Of a DNA stretch of 64,000 nucleotides, positions 18,657-26,845 are shown in pieces. The stretch is from Clostridia bacterium (GTDB lineage: Bacteria; Bacillota; Clostridia; Lachnospirales; Lachnospiraceae). Numbering within the stretch: position 1 is the stretch's first letter; each line of letters begins with the position of its first letter. The stretch is from the NCBI GenBank assembly GCA_910574835.1, contig CAJTDE010000019.1, positions 18,334 through 82,333 of the forward strand, in the 5' to 3' direction. The notes beneath the pieces were generated by a model. It had not been told where the DNA came from, made no database searches, and saw only the letters and a list, made by a program, of their open reading frames with translations. The translations under genes and the position numbers were made by a program.

Positions 18657-19639
18657 AAACAGAGGGAAAATTTTTAAAGCGGGAAAATGTGGCATTGTAT
18701 GTGAGAAATTATGCATTGGCGGTAATTTTTATCTTTGTCTGTATGGTATTTGCCATTGCCTCCCCTACGTTTCTTACCATGACCAATATCATAGGCGTGC
18801 TGCGTCAGGTGTCAGTAAATGGGATTCTGGCTGTAGGAATGATGATGGTGATTATAACTGGGGGAATTGATTTGTCTATCGGACCATTGGCAGCTACGGC
18901 AGGTGTAGTGTCAGCCTTGCTTTTGGAGAAAAATGAGGGCATCTTGGTTCCGGCTGTTTTAGCAGGCATCCTGTCAGCAGCAATTATCAGTATGTGGACT
19001 GGTATGCTGGTGGCAAAAATGCGGATCGCTCCTTTTATTGCATCCCTGTCTACCATGTCCATAGCCAAAGGCGTCGTACTTGTGATTGCCGACGGCGTTC
19101 CTCATACAATTAAAGATAAAACCTATACCAATATTGGAAACGGCTTTTTGTGGGACCCGTCCAAAACAGGGGGGCTTAGTATTCCGATTCCCATTCTGGT
19201 ATTTACAGCTGTAGCCATTGTGGTAGGCGTGACGCTTTACAAGACAAGATATGGACGTCATATCTATGCGGTAGGAGGGAATGAAAATGCAGCTATCGCG
19301 TCAGGTGTTAATACTGTAAGGGTAAAATTCTGCACTTATGTGTTCAATGGTATTCTGTGCGGAATTGCCGGCATTGTGCTTGCAGGCAGAATCACATCCG
19401 GCCAGCCTACGGCAGCAAGCGGATACGAGATGGACGCCATCACTGCGGTTATAGTGGGCGGAACCAGTATGACCGGCGGTGTGGGCAGAATCAGCGGAAC
19501 AATTATTGGCGTATTGATAATCGGAGTCCTGAATAATGGGCTGGTTCTTATGGGAGTGTCATCTTATTATCAGCAGATTATCAAAGGCGTCATTATTGCA
19601 GCAGCGGTGTTGTTAGATATGAAAACCAAAAAAAATTAG
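18653..19639 (+). CDS. Sugar ABC transporter permease (RbsC type), 328 aa
   Basis: This is a polytopic membrane protein with 8-10 hydrophobic helices and CUT2 permease motifs: SPTFLTMTNIIGVLRQVSVNG near the start, GGIDLSIGPLAA, and AVIVGGTSMTGGVGRISGTI in the coupling region. The ATG overlaps the ATPase stop codon (ATGA), giving translational coupling. With the flanking ATPase and lipoprotein it forms one importer. Confidence 0.92.
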   Translation: MKTEGKFLKRENVALYVRNYALAVIFIFVCMVFAIASPTFLTMTNIIGVLRQVSVNGILAVGMMMVIITGGIDLSIGPLAATAGVVSALLLEKNEGILVPAVLAGILSAAIISMWTGMLVAKMRIAPFIASLSTMSIAKGVVLVIADGVPHTIKDKTYTNIGNGFLWDPSKTGGLSIPIPILVFTAVAIVVGVTLYKTRYGRHIYAVGGNENAAIASGVNTVRVKFCTYVFNGILCGIAGIVLAGRITSGQPTAASGYEMDAITAVIVGGTSMTGGVGRISGTIIGVLIIGVLNNGLVLMGVSSYYQQIIKGVIIAAAVLLDMKTKKN

Positions 19640-19656
19640 CAAAGGAGAAGTTTATT

Positions 19657-20694
19657 ATGAAGAAGAGATTATTGGGTTTGTTACTTAGTTTAAGCTTGGC
19701 AGCAGGTATGTTCACCGGATGTGGTTCCAAAGCAGAAGAGCCGGCGGCGCCGGCAGAAAGCGAACCGGCGGCGGAAGACTCCGCCGAACCGTCTGAGACC
19801 CCGGAGGAAACGCAGGCAGAAGGCAAGGTGTACCGCATCGGAGTATCCACACAGGCGTGGAAGTATGAATTTATCAAGAATATGGTGAACGCACTCAATG
19901 CATTGGACGATGAAATGGACAATATCGAACTGATTTTGGTGGACAGCGAAGATTCTGTGGAGAAGCAGCTGAGTGATGTGGATACCATGATCGCCCAGAA
20001 GGTGGACGGTATTCTTCTGAACTGCCTGAGCCTGGAGGGAAGCTCCGCCGCAGTAGAAGCGTGTAAGGCAGCCGGTATTCCTCTGGTAGAATTTATTTCT
20101 TATACGGAAAATGAAGACTATGCGACCTTTGTAGGAACGGATGTGAAGTCCTCCGGTATTATGGCTATGGATCTGGCGGCGGAGGCAATTGGAGAGTCCG
20201 GCAGAGTGTTTGAGCTTCAGGGAATCGTGGGACATACGGCCCAGATTAACCGGGGAGCCGGAATTGCGGAGGCGTTGGAAAACTACCCGGATATTGAGCT
20301 TGTGGAAACCCAGAGCGGTGAATTTGATAAGAACAAGTCTATGGAGGTTGTGGATGCATGGCTGGCAAAATATCCGGCAGGTCAGATTGACGCTATTGTA
20401 GCGCACAATGATCAGATGGCATTGGGGGCAATGAATGCATGCAAGGCAGCCAACAGGACAGAAATTAAGATTGTGGGAATTGACGGGGACGGAGAAGCTC
20501 TCCAGGCTGTAATTGACGGAGAGATGGCGGGAACGGTTCTGGATTATTGTGAGGAAGAGTGCAGGCTGGCGGTAGAAGAGATGGTAAGTATTCTTGATGG
20601 AAATGAACCGAAGAAAGAGATTCTTGCAGATTACGTTGCAATTAACACAGTAGAAAAGGCACAGGAGTTCCTGACCTTGCGTTCCGGAGAATAA
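19657..20694 (+). CDS. Sugar-binding lipoprotein of a CUT2 ABC importer, 345 aa
   Basis: A lipoprotein signal peptide ends in the lipobox FTGC (Cys at about residue 23), followed by an acidic Ala/Glu/Pro linker and a type I periplasmic-binding fold similar to RbsB: YRIGVSTQAWKYEFIKNM, a DTMIAQKVDGILLN segment, and AIVAHNDQMALGAMNA near the hinge. It captures the substrate outside the cell for the ATPase and permease encoded upstream. AAAGGAG precedes the ATG. The ligand cannot be read from the sequence. Confidence 0.9.
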   Translation: MKKRLLGLLLSLSLAAGMFTGCGSKAEEPAAPAESEPAAEDSAEPSETPEETQAEGKVYRIGVSTQAWKYEFIKNMVNALNALDDEMDNIELILVDSEDSVEKQLSDVDTMIAQKVDGILLNCLSLEGSSAAVEACKAAGIPLVEFISYTENEDYATFVGTDVKSSGIMAMDLAAEAIGESGRVFELQGIVGHTAQINRGAGIAEALENYPDIELVETQSGEFDKNKSMEVVDAWLAKYPAGQIDAIVAHNDQMALGAMNACKAANRTEIKIVGIDGDGEALQAVIDGEMAGTVLDYCEEECRLAVEEMVSILDGNEPKKEILADYVAINTVEKAQEFLTLRSGE

Positions 20695-20757
20695 TGGTTA
20701 TTTTGACACTCCCATAAGACAAGCTGAGAGGCTTTCGGTAATGAAAGGAATTTAAAA

Positions 20758-22212
20758 ATGAAAATATTAGAAGGCTCCTTTCAATGTGAAGCAAATACAT
20801 TTTGCGGCCAGCGAGCCGGCATAGAGGACTTTGAAAGGTATGAAGGAGAAGAATTACTGAATAAGATGGCCGCAACACCCATATTCCGTGAGGCAGGGGC
20901 GAAGGTAGTACCGCTGCTCTACGTCAGTGCCTTGCCCAGCGGAATGGTGACTTTAGAAGCATTTGAGTATTACAAAAATTTATTTGTAGATTTAATAAAA
21001 CAAGAGAAGGATATGGATGGTATCTATCTGTATCTCCACGGGTCGATGTATGTAGAGGGCTTGGGAAGCGGAGAAGAGTGGCTTTTAAAAGCGATCCGTC
21101 AGGTAGTGGGAGAGCGGATACCAATCGCGGTGGCTTTGGATTATCATGCCAATCTGTCAGACGGTTTTCTGAAGCAGGTAAATGCAGTTCAGGGGTTCCG
21201 CACTGCGCCCCACATCGATCAGGATGATACGGAGCGCCGGGCGGCGAAATCCTTGCTTGCATGTATACGTAGTCATGTTTGTCCAAAACCGGCAGTATTC
21301 CGCGTTCCGTTTTTAGGCGGCGATGCATCTACCACAGATAAAGAACCTTTTGTCAGCATTACAAAGCGTTTGGAGGAATTGGATGGAGAAGAAGGGGTGG
21401 TCTCCTGTGCATTTTTTAACGGACAGCCCTGGTATGATTCGCCCTATACGGGGAACTGTGCAGTAGTTTCCTGTACAGATGCAGTCCGAGGACGAAGAGA
21501 GGCCCTAGAGCTGGCAAAAATGTTTTGGGCTGCAAGGGACAATTTAACTCTTGAACATGCTATGCCGGTGGATGAGGCAGTGGCAGCTTCTCTGGAGCCA
21601 AGGGACGGAATTGTGTTTGTCACAGATTCTGGTGATAATACGACGGCAGGGGCAGACGGAGAAGGAACATTGCTGCTTCGGGAATATTTAAAAAGAAATG
21701 TAAAGGGGGTGCTGGTCTGCGGTATTCTTGCCAAGGATATTGTAAATGAGCTGCTTAAGGAAGAGTTGGGAGTTCAGAAAGAGATTTGTCTAAGCAAAGG
21801 ATATCAGGAGAAGCAGAGAATAGAAACTGTCTGCCGGGTAACGCTGAAAAAGAAAGGGACGGTCTATGGATGGGCAGGGGATGAGGTAGGAGAAGGTGTT
21901 TTAGTTTCCTGCGGCAACACGGATATTGTTTTGACGAATGCCAGGGCAGCATTTACAACACCGGAGCATTTTTCCAGGATGGGAGTCTGCCCAGAGGATT
22001 ATCAGGTGATTGCCATCAAGATGGGCTATCTTTTCCCAAAACTGAAAACGATTACAGAAAATTTTATTTTCGCATTGACTCCCGGGGTAAGCAGTAATGA
22101 CTTTGGACAGTTGGGGTATCGGAACTTAAAGAAACAGATGTATCCCATTAATAAAAGCATTACCTGGGAGGATGTTATGACACAAATGGAACTGGAATCA
22201 GTATTTGCCTGA
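20758..22212 (+). CDS. M81-family hydrolase (MlrC/microcystinase-like), 484 aa
   Basis: Family hallmarks are the N-terminal EANTF, the metal-site LDYHANLS, the fingerprint DSGDNTTAGADGEGT and the C-terminal VTKMGYLFP-like segment (VIAIKMGYLFP). The founding member, MlrC, is a metal-dependent hydrolase that opens linear microcystin, but most family members sit in catabolic operons and act on unknown substrates. Its place between a sugar importer and a glycosidase suggests it cleaves an amide or ester in an imported glycoconjugate. Length and motifs are complete. It lacks a signal peptide, so it is cytoplasmic. Confidence 0.85.
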   Translation: MKILEGSFQCEANTFCGQRAGIEDFERYEGEELLNKMAATPIFREAGAKVVPLLYVSALPSGMVTLEAFEYYKNLFVDLIKQEKDMDGIYLYLHGSMYVEGLGSGEEWLLKAIRQVVGERIPIAVALDYHANLSDGFLKQVNAVQGFRTAPHIDQDDTERRAAKSLLACIRSHVCPKPAVFRVPFLGGDASTTDKEPFVSITKRLEELDGEEGVVSCAFFNGQPWYDSPYTGNCAVVSCTDAVRGRREALELAKMFWAARDNLTLEHAMPVDEAVAASLEPRDGIVFVTDSGDNTTAGADGEGTLLLREYLKRNVKGVLVCGILAKDIVNELLKEELGVQKEICLSKGYQEKQRIETVCRVTLKKKGTVYGWAGDEVGEGVLVSCGNTDIVLTNARAAFTTPEHFSRMGVCPEDYQVIAIKMGYLFPKLKTITENFIFALTPGVSSNDFGQLGYRNLKKQMYPINKSITWEDVMTQMELESVFA

Positions 22213-22305
22213 CAGTGCCCAGATGGATCTACAGGCACATGCTGTGACTGGAAATCCATCTCAATTAGTGGGTACTGGAAGGCAAATACAAAACTGGAAT
22301 AGAGG
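22213..22305 (+). repeat. Family A repeat, degenerate copy before the glycosidase gene
   Basis: Starting at the base after the M81 stop codon, the sequence parallels the nifS copy of the repeat: CAGTGCCCAGATGGATCTAC, then CACATGCTGTG (tip hairpin CACA/TGTG), then GACTGGAAAT. It ends with the linker AAACTGGAATAGAGG, which gives the ribosome binding site of the next gene. The outer stem has decayed. This shows that the longer reading frame from 22205 is repeat, not coding. Confidence 0.75.
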
Positions 22306-22312
22306 TGAAGCT

Positions 22313-24391
22313 ATGAGATTGCTTTTGCCAGAGGTAAAGCAAATAGACTATAAAGGAGGATATACAAAGCCTTTTGGAAGCCTGGCCCTTTACGGGGAGG
22401 TGCCGTTTTTTAAAGAGGCTCAGGAAATCTTTCCGTGGAAGCTTTGGAACTATCAGGAGCTTACAGGGAAGAAGGAGTGCATGAAAATCAAGCTTGGAAT
22501 GCTTGAAGATGCACCTTGTAAACCGGACCCACTTCCGGATCTATTTAAGAAGCAGGGCTATGTTATGGAGATCCGGAAAGAAAAGATCTATATATATACA
22601 GATACGGCAGAGGGATTTTCCTATGCCCTGTCAACAATGAAGCAGCTTTTGGAAGAGGCCTTCCGTCTGCCGCTGGCCTTGATTGCAGATTGGCCTGTCA
22701 TTGAGTACCGAAGCTTATCCACCACCTTTGCCTGGTATGCGGGATATGGACGCCTGGGATTTGATATGCAGCTATGGGGGCTTCCGGAATGGAAGCAGTT
22801 TCTTACAATCTGCTCAGACTATAAGGTGAATCAGTTAAATCTGTGTCTTTATGGTTATTGGCCCTTCCGGTTTGAGGAATACCCGGAAACAGAGCTTCGG
22901 GGCATACGAATGAGACTTTGGAATCCGGAGAGTGAAAATTGGATGGAAGTGGAATATATGCATCCCAATCTGGCAGATGAGTTTTTGCCAGAGCTGATTG
23001 CCTGGGGCCATAAGCTGGGTATCCGCTTCTATGCTTATATCGGCCTGAACAGCTACAGCGGCGGGTATGCCAATGCACACAAGGAAAAACGCATGAAGAA
23101 GCCAGAGAATAGCCGTTTTATCAATGATTTTGACAGTCTTTGTCTAAGCGATGAGACAACTATCGCATATCTGAAAAGGAGTATGCGAAGGATTGTAGAG
23201 CAAGGCTTTGACGGCATTGATTTTGAGGAAAGTGAGGAAGCCTACTGGTACTGCGGATGTGAGAAATGTCAAAAAACCTTTTGGAACGGAGCTAAGACAC
23301 CGGAAGAAACATTGCATGCGGCGAATACCTATCTTTTGAAAATTCTTTATAAGGAGCTTAAGGAAGCCAATCCAGAGCTTGTCATTGGAATCCGGGCCTG
23401 GAGACAGCCGCCTCTTGTGCGCTCGGAGGAATTGATCGCAGAGATGAAGGCCAGTGTTCCGGAGGATGTGGTGCTGTTCTGGGCTCCCGGGCAGTACGTG
23501 GAGGACAGTGAATTTGATAAATGGATAGTAGCATTTGGCAGAGAGCGGATTCGGGCAAGGGATACGGAGGCTATAGGATTTGCATCATGCCTGGGCAGAC
23601 TGATCCGGCCCTTAAGATGCAATGGGCTTCGCAGTGCCGAAGAGCCGATCACACAGTATTTGGAAGAGGATATACGACAGCATAGGGGTTCAGCAGCCAG
23701 AAGAGTGGCAGGAATTAATGGATATCTGTTTGAATGGTATGGTTTCTTTATGGCATTTTTTGCTCATGCATATTATGGGTGGGGTGGAAACAAGGAGACG
23801 GATGATTTTTACCGCTATACGCTGCAGGCAGTGTTTGGGGAGCTGGCAGAGGATATTTATTTTGTGATGACCCATATGCTAACCATTCATGAGAGTCAAT
23901 TGAATATTTTTGAACTGGAATTTCCTATGACCAGGAACAAGGTGGAAAAACGGGATATACCAAGGATTCAAGAGGCGATTTCAGATTATCCGGATCTGAT
24001 GGAGAAGCTGGAACGGGTGACGGAAGCTTTGAAAAAAGATAAACGGCGTGAAGCTTATGTACCTCATTTTAAGAAATGGAAGGTTTCTTTGGAGCGGAGC
24101 CGGATTATCTATGATATGGCGCTTAAGTCCTTGGAATATGAAGAAGCCGGGACCGAGGAAGAAAAACGGGAGCTTTTGATGGGAATGTATTTGGATAATG
24201 AGCGGGAATTTGCAATTATCCGGGAGAATTATTTTGATGTAAATCCCATTACGGAAACAGGCGTTGCCACCTGTATGATTCCTTATCATGAGCTGAAAAG
24301 GTGTATTTTAAATCGCCTTGATCCGCATCATCCTCAGAAGGAACCGATTTATTTGGGGGTAGAAGCATTAGGATGGATGTGGTGCGAATGA
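22313..24391 (+). CDS. GH20-like glycoside hydrolase (beta-hexosaminidase superfamily), 692 aa
   Basis: The N-terminal alpha/beta domain (about residues 60-130) ends with EGFSYALSTMKQLLEE and then WPVIEYRSLSTTFAWY, the typical junction into a GH20/GH84/GH67-type TIM barrel. Barrel motifs include NQLNLCLYGYWPFRFEEYPE and FDGIDFEESEEAYWYC, the latter placing an Asp and Glu pair where the GH20 catalytic pair lies. A helical C-terminal region follows. No signal peptide is seen, so it acts in the cytoplasm on imported sugar. ATG 22313 was chosen because AGAGG from the family A linker precedes it. Exact specificity is not clear; alpha-glucuronidase-like activity is an alternative. Confidence 0.65.
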   Translation: MRLLLPEVKQIDYKGGYTKPFGSLALYGEVPFFKEAQEIFPWKLWNYQELTGKKECMKIKLGMLEDAPCKPDPLPDLFKKQGYVMEIRKEKIYIYTDTAEGFSYALSTMKQLLEEAFRLPLALIADWPVIEYRSLSTTFAWYAGYGRLGFDMQLWGLPEWKQFLTICSDYKVNQLNLCLYGYWPFRFEEYPETELRGIRMRLWNPESENWMEVEYMHPNLADEFLPELIAWGHKLGIRFYAYIGLNSYSGGYANAHKEKRMKKPENSRFINDFDSLCLSDETTIAYLKRSMRRIVEQGFDGIDFEESEEAYWYCGCEKCQKTFWNGAKTPEETLHAANTYLLKILYKELKEANPELVIGIRAWRQPPLVRSEELIAEMKASVPEDVVLFWAPGQYVEDSEFDKWIVAFGRERIRARDTEAIGFASCLGRLIRPLRCNGLRSAEEPITQYLEEDIRQHRGSAARRVAGINGYLFEWYGFFMAFFAHAYYGWGGNKETDDFYRYTLQAVFGELAEDIYFVMTHMLTIHESQLNIFELEFPMTRNKVEKRDIPRIQEAISDYPDLMEKLERVTEALKKDKRREAYVPHFKKWKVSLERSRIIYDMALKSLEYEEAGTEEEKRELLMGMYLDNEREFAIIRENYFDVNPITETGVATCMIPYHELKRCILNRLDPHHPQKEPIYLGVEALGWMWCE

Positions 24392-24699
24392 AACGGGTAG
24401 GGATTTATTTTAAGATAAAGAAAGGATGCCGAGAGGACTATATCCGGGCCCATGAAGAGATCTGGCCGCAGATGCGTGAGGTCCTTACGGAAGCTGGGAT
24501 ACAAAATTATTCGATTTGGAATCTTGGAGAGATGCTTTTTGCTTACTACGAGGTAGAGGATGAAGAGCATATGAACCAAGTTCTTTCAGAAAGTGAGATT
24601 TATAGTAAATGGCGTGTATTCATGGAGAATTTTGTGTATATAGAGGAGGGCACAGGGCAGAAGGAATGGCCGATGGAGATGGTATTTTTTCATCCATAA
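24388..24699 (+). CDS. L-rhamnose mutarotase-like protein (RhaM family), 103 aa
   Basis: The family interconverts alpha and beta anomers of L-rhamnose. The match is over the whole length: VGIYFKIKKGCREDYIRAH with His22 at the position of the catalytic His, EEIWPQMREVL, and a C-terminal EMVFFHP (W/F-rich anomer pocket). The start overlaps the glycosidase stop codon as ATGA, so translation is coupled. Its presence suggests the operon releases a deoxyhexose or similar sugar, although no rhaA, rhaB or rhaD gene is seen nearby. ATG 24373 is an in-frame alternative. Confidence 0.85.
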   Translation: MKRVGIYFKIKKGCREDYIRAHEEIWPQMREVLTEAGIQNYSIWNLGEMLFAYYEVEDEEHMNQVLSESEIYSKWRVFMENFVYIEEGTGQKEWPMEMVFFHP

Positions 24700-24789
24700 A
24701 AAGGTAAGAAATAGGTTGCTGCCACTAAGTAAACAGCAGCAGAAATATGATTTGTATTAGAGAAACATAAAAAAGAAAGGGGAATAAGC

Positions 24790-25965
24790 ATGTCGTATTT
24801 TAATCAGGAGGAAACAAATAAAAGAATCGGAAAAGTCAGAGAGATTTTGACGAAAAAAGGGCTGGATGCGGCGCTTATCTATTATGATGAGCTGAACATT
24901 GCAAATGGCTGGTATTTGACTGGCTGGTGCCCGCAGTTTGAGAAGGGAGCGGTTTTACTGCCTCTTTCAGGCGAGCCTCTGCTTCTAGGCGGGCCGGAGA
25001 GCGAACCGTTTGCCAAAATGAGCAGTGCTATTCGGGAGACGCGGAATTTCAGTGTTTTTATGGTGCCGGATGAGGAATATCCCAATGCAACAATTATGGA
25101 TTTTGAGAAGCTTTATGAGGAGCTTAGCGGCAAGGGAGTTTCTTTAAAGAAAATCGGAATTGTAGGAACTACTATTATTCCTCATGCTGTGTATACACAG
25201 TTTGAGGCAGGCTTTGCCAACGTTGAACTGGTGGATATTACAGATGCCTATGAAGAGCTGCGTTCCCATAAGTCTGAGTGGGAGCAGGAAAATGTGAAGA
25301 AGGCGGTTCATCTGTCCTATCAGGCATATCTGGCCATGAAGGACATGGTAAAGCCAGGCGTATACGAGCATGAAATTGCGGCTGTGGGAGAATTTGAATG
25401 TAGAAAGAACGGAGCTAATAGTTTTGCTTATGCAACCATTGTGGGAAGCGGCGAACGGTCAAATGCGGTAGTGCCTACCGGCATTAACAAAAAGCTGGAA
25501 GATGGGGAATGGGTGATGCTGGGAATTGCACCCAGAGTAAACGGTTATGCCGGAACCTTTGGGGAGACCCTTCCGGTATCCGGTACTTACTCGGATGAGC
25601 AGAAATGGGCAATTAATGTGCTGAGGAAGGTACTGCGTGCGACGCGGGATATGTTAAAGCCCGGTGTGTCAGGAAAGGAGATCGATGTTCCCGGACGGGA
25701 GATTTTCAAGGAAGAAGGATTGCTTCAATATCTGGTGTGTCCTTTTGCACATACCATTGGGCTTATGGAGGCAGAGGGTCCCTTCTACGGGCCGAACTCT
25801 GAGGATGTTCTGGAGCCGGGGATGACGGTATGCGTGGATATCAGCTTCTTTGGACATCCTACACTGCACGGAGCAAGAATTGAGACAGGCTACCTGATAA
25901 CAGAAGACGGCTGCGAGCCTATGTGCCCGGAACTGGATGCATTGTTTGAGGAAGATGTTGTATAG
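24790..25965 (+). CDS. M24 pita-bread-fold hydrolase (prolidase/creatinase-like) lacking canonical metal ligands, 391 aa
   Basis: It has an N-terminal creatinase-type domain (about residues 1-140) and a C-terminal pita-bread domain (VHLSYQAYLAMKDMVKPGVYE onward). In true M24 peptidases two Asp bind metal in an IDxG...DxTRT context; here those sites read MLGIAP and TFGETLP, so both Asp are absent. A later His (CPFAHTIGLMEAEGP) and Glu (GARIETGYLI) remain. A metal-free, creatinase-like C-N hydrolase or a binding protein is therefore more likely than an aminopeptidase. A family B repeat follows, so the next gene may have a separate translational control. Confidence 0.75.
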   Translation: MSYFNQEETNKRIGKVREILTKKGLDAALIYYDELNIANGWYLTGWCPQFEKGAVLLPLSGEPLLLGGPESEPFAKMSSAIRETRNFSVFMVPDEEYPNATIMDFEKLYEELSGKGVSLKKIGIVGTTIIPHAVYTQFEAGFANVELVDITDAYEELRSHKSEWEQENVKKAVHLSYQAYLAMKDMVKPGVYEHEIAAVGEFECRKNGANSFAYATIVGSGERSNAVVPTGINKKLEDGEWVMLGIAPRVNGYAGTFGETLPVSGTYSDEQKWAINVLRKVLRATRDMLKPGVSGKEIDVPGREIFKEEGLLQYLVCPFAHTIGLMEAEGPFYGPNSEDVLEPGMTVCVDISFFGHPTLHGARIETGYLITEDGCEPMCPELDALFEEDVV

Positions 25966-25978
25966 AATTTAAAAACAA

Positions 25979-26207
25979 GGGTATTACGGAACTTACCCTT
26001 TAGTGCTGCCGCGCAGCGACTACAAATAGTCCAGCTAAGAAATGTCAAGTGTTTATAAGAAATACTTTTGGCTGGACGGTAAAGTCGCAAAGGCGCACGA
26101 GAGGAACTTTTATGAGTGCTTTTCGAATAAAAGTTTCTCTCATTACAGGTGTGCCGAAGTGACTTTACCCTTTAGTGCCGTCGCGCAGTGACTTTTAATA
26201 GGAGGAT
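25979..26207 (+). repeat. Family B structured repeat, copy 1, with a family A fragment at its 5' edge
   Basis: GGTATTACGGAACT at 25979-25992 is a piece of family A. It is joined directly to family B: the linker TTTAGTGCTGCCGCGCAGCG, a small stem-loop module GTCCAGC/GCTGGAC (about 26018-26075), and the main hairpin (about 26077-26169). The main arms are GGTAAAGTCGC and GTGACTTTACC, GGCGCAC and GTGTGCC, and GAGAGGAACTTTTAT and ATAAAAGTTTCTCTC. A final linker holds the mini-hairpin GTCGC-GCA-GTGAC, then AGGAGG at 26202-26207. Confidence 0.88.
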
Positions 26208-26213
26208 TGTGAA

Positions 26214-26573
26214 ATGGAACTTGGTAAGATGACATGGGTTTTTGCCGACGGTGATTTGCCGCCGCAGGGAAATGAAGAGCCTTTCGGACATGAGGCGCTG
26301 ATGGTTGTAAACTATGGCGATACGGATGCAGAGCTGACCTTAGATTTGCTTTTTGAGGATAAAGAGCCCAAGGAGGGGATCAAGCTTTGCGTACCGGCAA
26401 AGAGAGTAAATTGTTTCCGCATGGATTATCCGCTGGGTGAAGAGGGGTATCAGATTCAACCGGGGCAGTTTGCAGTTATTCTCAAAAGCAGCGTGCCGGT
26501 GGTTGCGGTGTACGGGCGGCTGGATAGAAGAAAAGATATGGCTTATTATCCGGTAGCTGGGTACAGCGTATAA
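26214..26573 (+). CDS. ASRT-family protein (sensory rhodopsin transducer fold), 119 aa
   Basis: The sequence matches the small beta-sandwich family named for the Anabaena sensory rhodopsin transducer: WVFADGDLPP, FGHEALMVVNYGDTDAELTL near the N-terminus, and VVAVYGRLDRRKDMAYYP near the C-terminus. No rhodopsin gene is in view. Family members in fermentative bacteria commonly sit in sugar-utilisation clusters and have been suggested to bind carbohydrate. That fits its place at the end of this operon, either as a sugar-binding regulator or an accessory protein. The ribosome binding site lies at the end of the family B repeat. Confidence 0.8.
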   Translation: MELGKMTWVFADGDLPPQGNEEPFGHEALMVVNYGDTDAELTLDLLFEDKEPKEGIKLCVPAKRVNCFRMDYPLGEEGYQIQPGQFAVILKSSVPVVAVYGRLDRRKDMAYYPVAGYSV

Positions 26574-26590
26574 GAAAACAAATTTTATAA

Positions 26591-26640
26591 GAGCGCTGTA
26601 AAACAGATAGATATTATCTGTGTAACAGCGCTCCTTTTTA
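26591..26640 (+). terminator. Rho-independent terminator of the LacI-controlled locus
   Basis: A perfect outer stem GAGCGCTGT/ACAGCGCTC encloses an inner stem CAGATA/TATCTG and is followed by CTTTTTA. It starts 17 bases after the ASRT stop codon. Confidence 0.9.
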
Positions 26641-26740
26641 GATTATGGAGGCATAGATTTGCGGATAGCGGATGCACATTGTTTTCATCTGCCTGGCGCA
26701 TAAATCCGGAAAGGAGCGGAGAAAGGAATTTACGGAAATC

Positions 26741-26769
26741 TTGAATGGAAAGGAAAATTGTGCTATATT
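26741..26769 (+). promoter_or_regulatory. argH promoter
   Basis: TTGAAT (26741-26746), a 17-base spacer and TATATT (26764-26769) form a good sigma-A-type promoter 76 bases before the argH start. Confidence 0.7.
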
Positions 26770-26845
26770 GGGAGAAGTTAAATTACGGGAAGCTTATTTA
26801 TAGAGGAATATAAAATTGGCTTCCGGGAAAGATGAGGAAATAACA

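Noticed and set aside
24700..24789. Terminator from TGCTGC/GCAGCA pairing between the mutarotase and M24 genes
   Set aside because: The loop is long, no T-run follows, and the gap is short enough for one operon.
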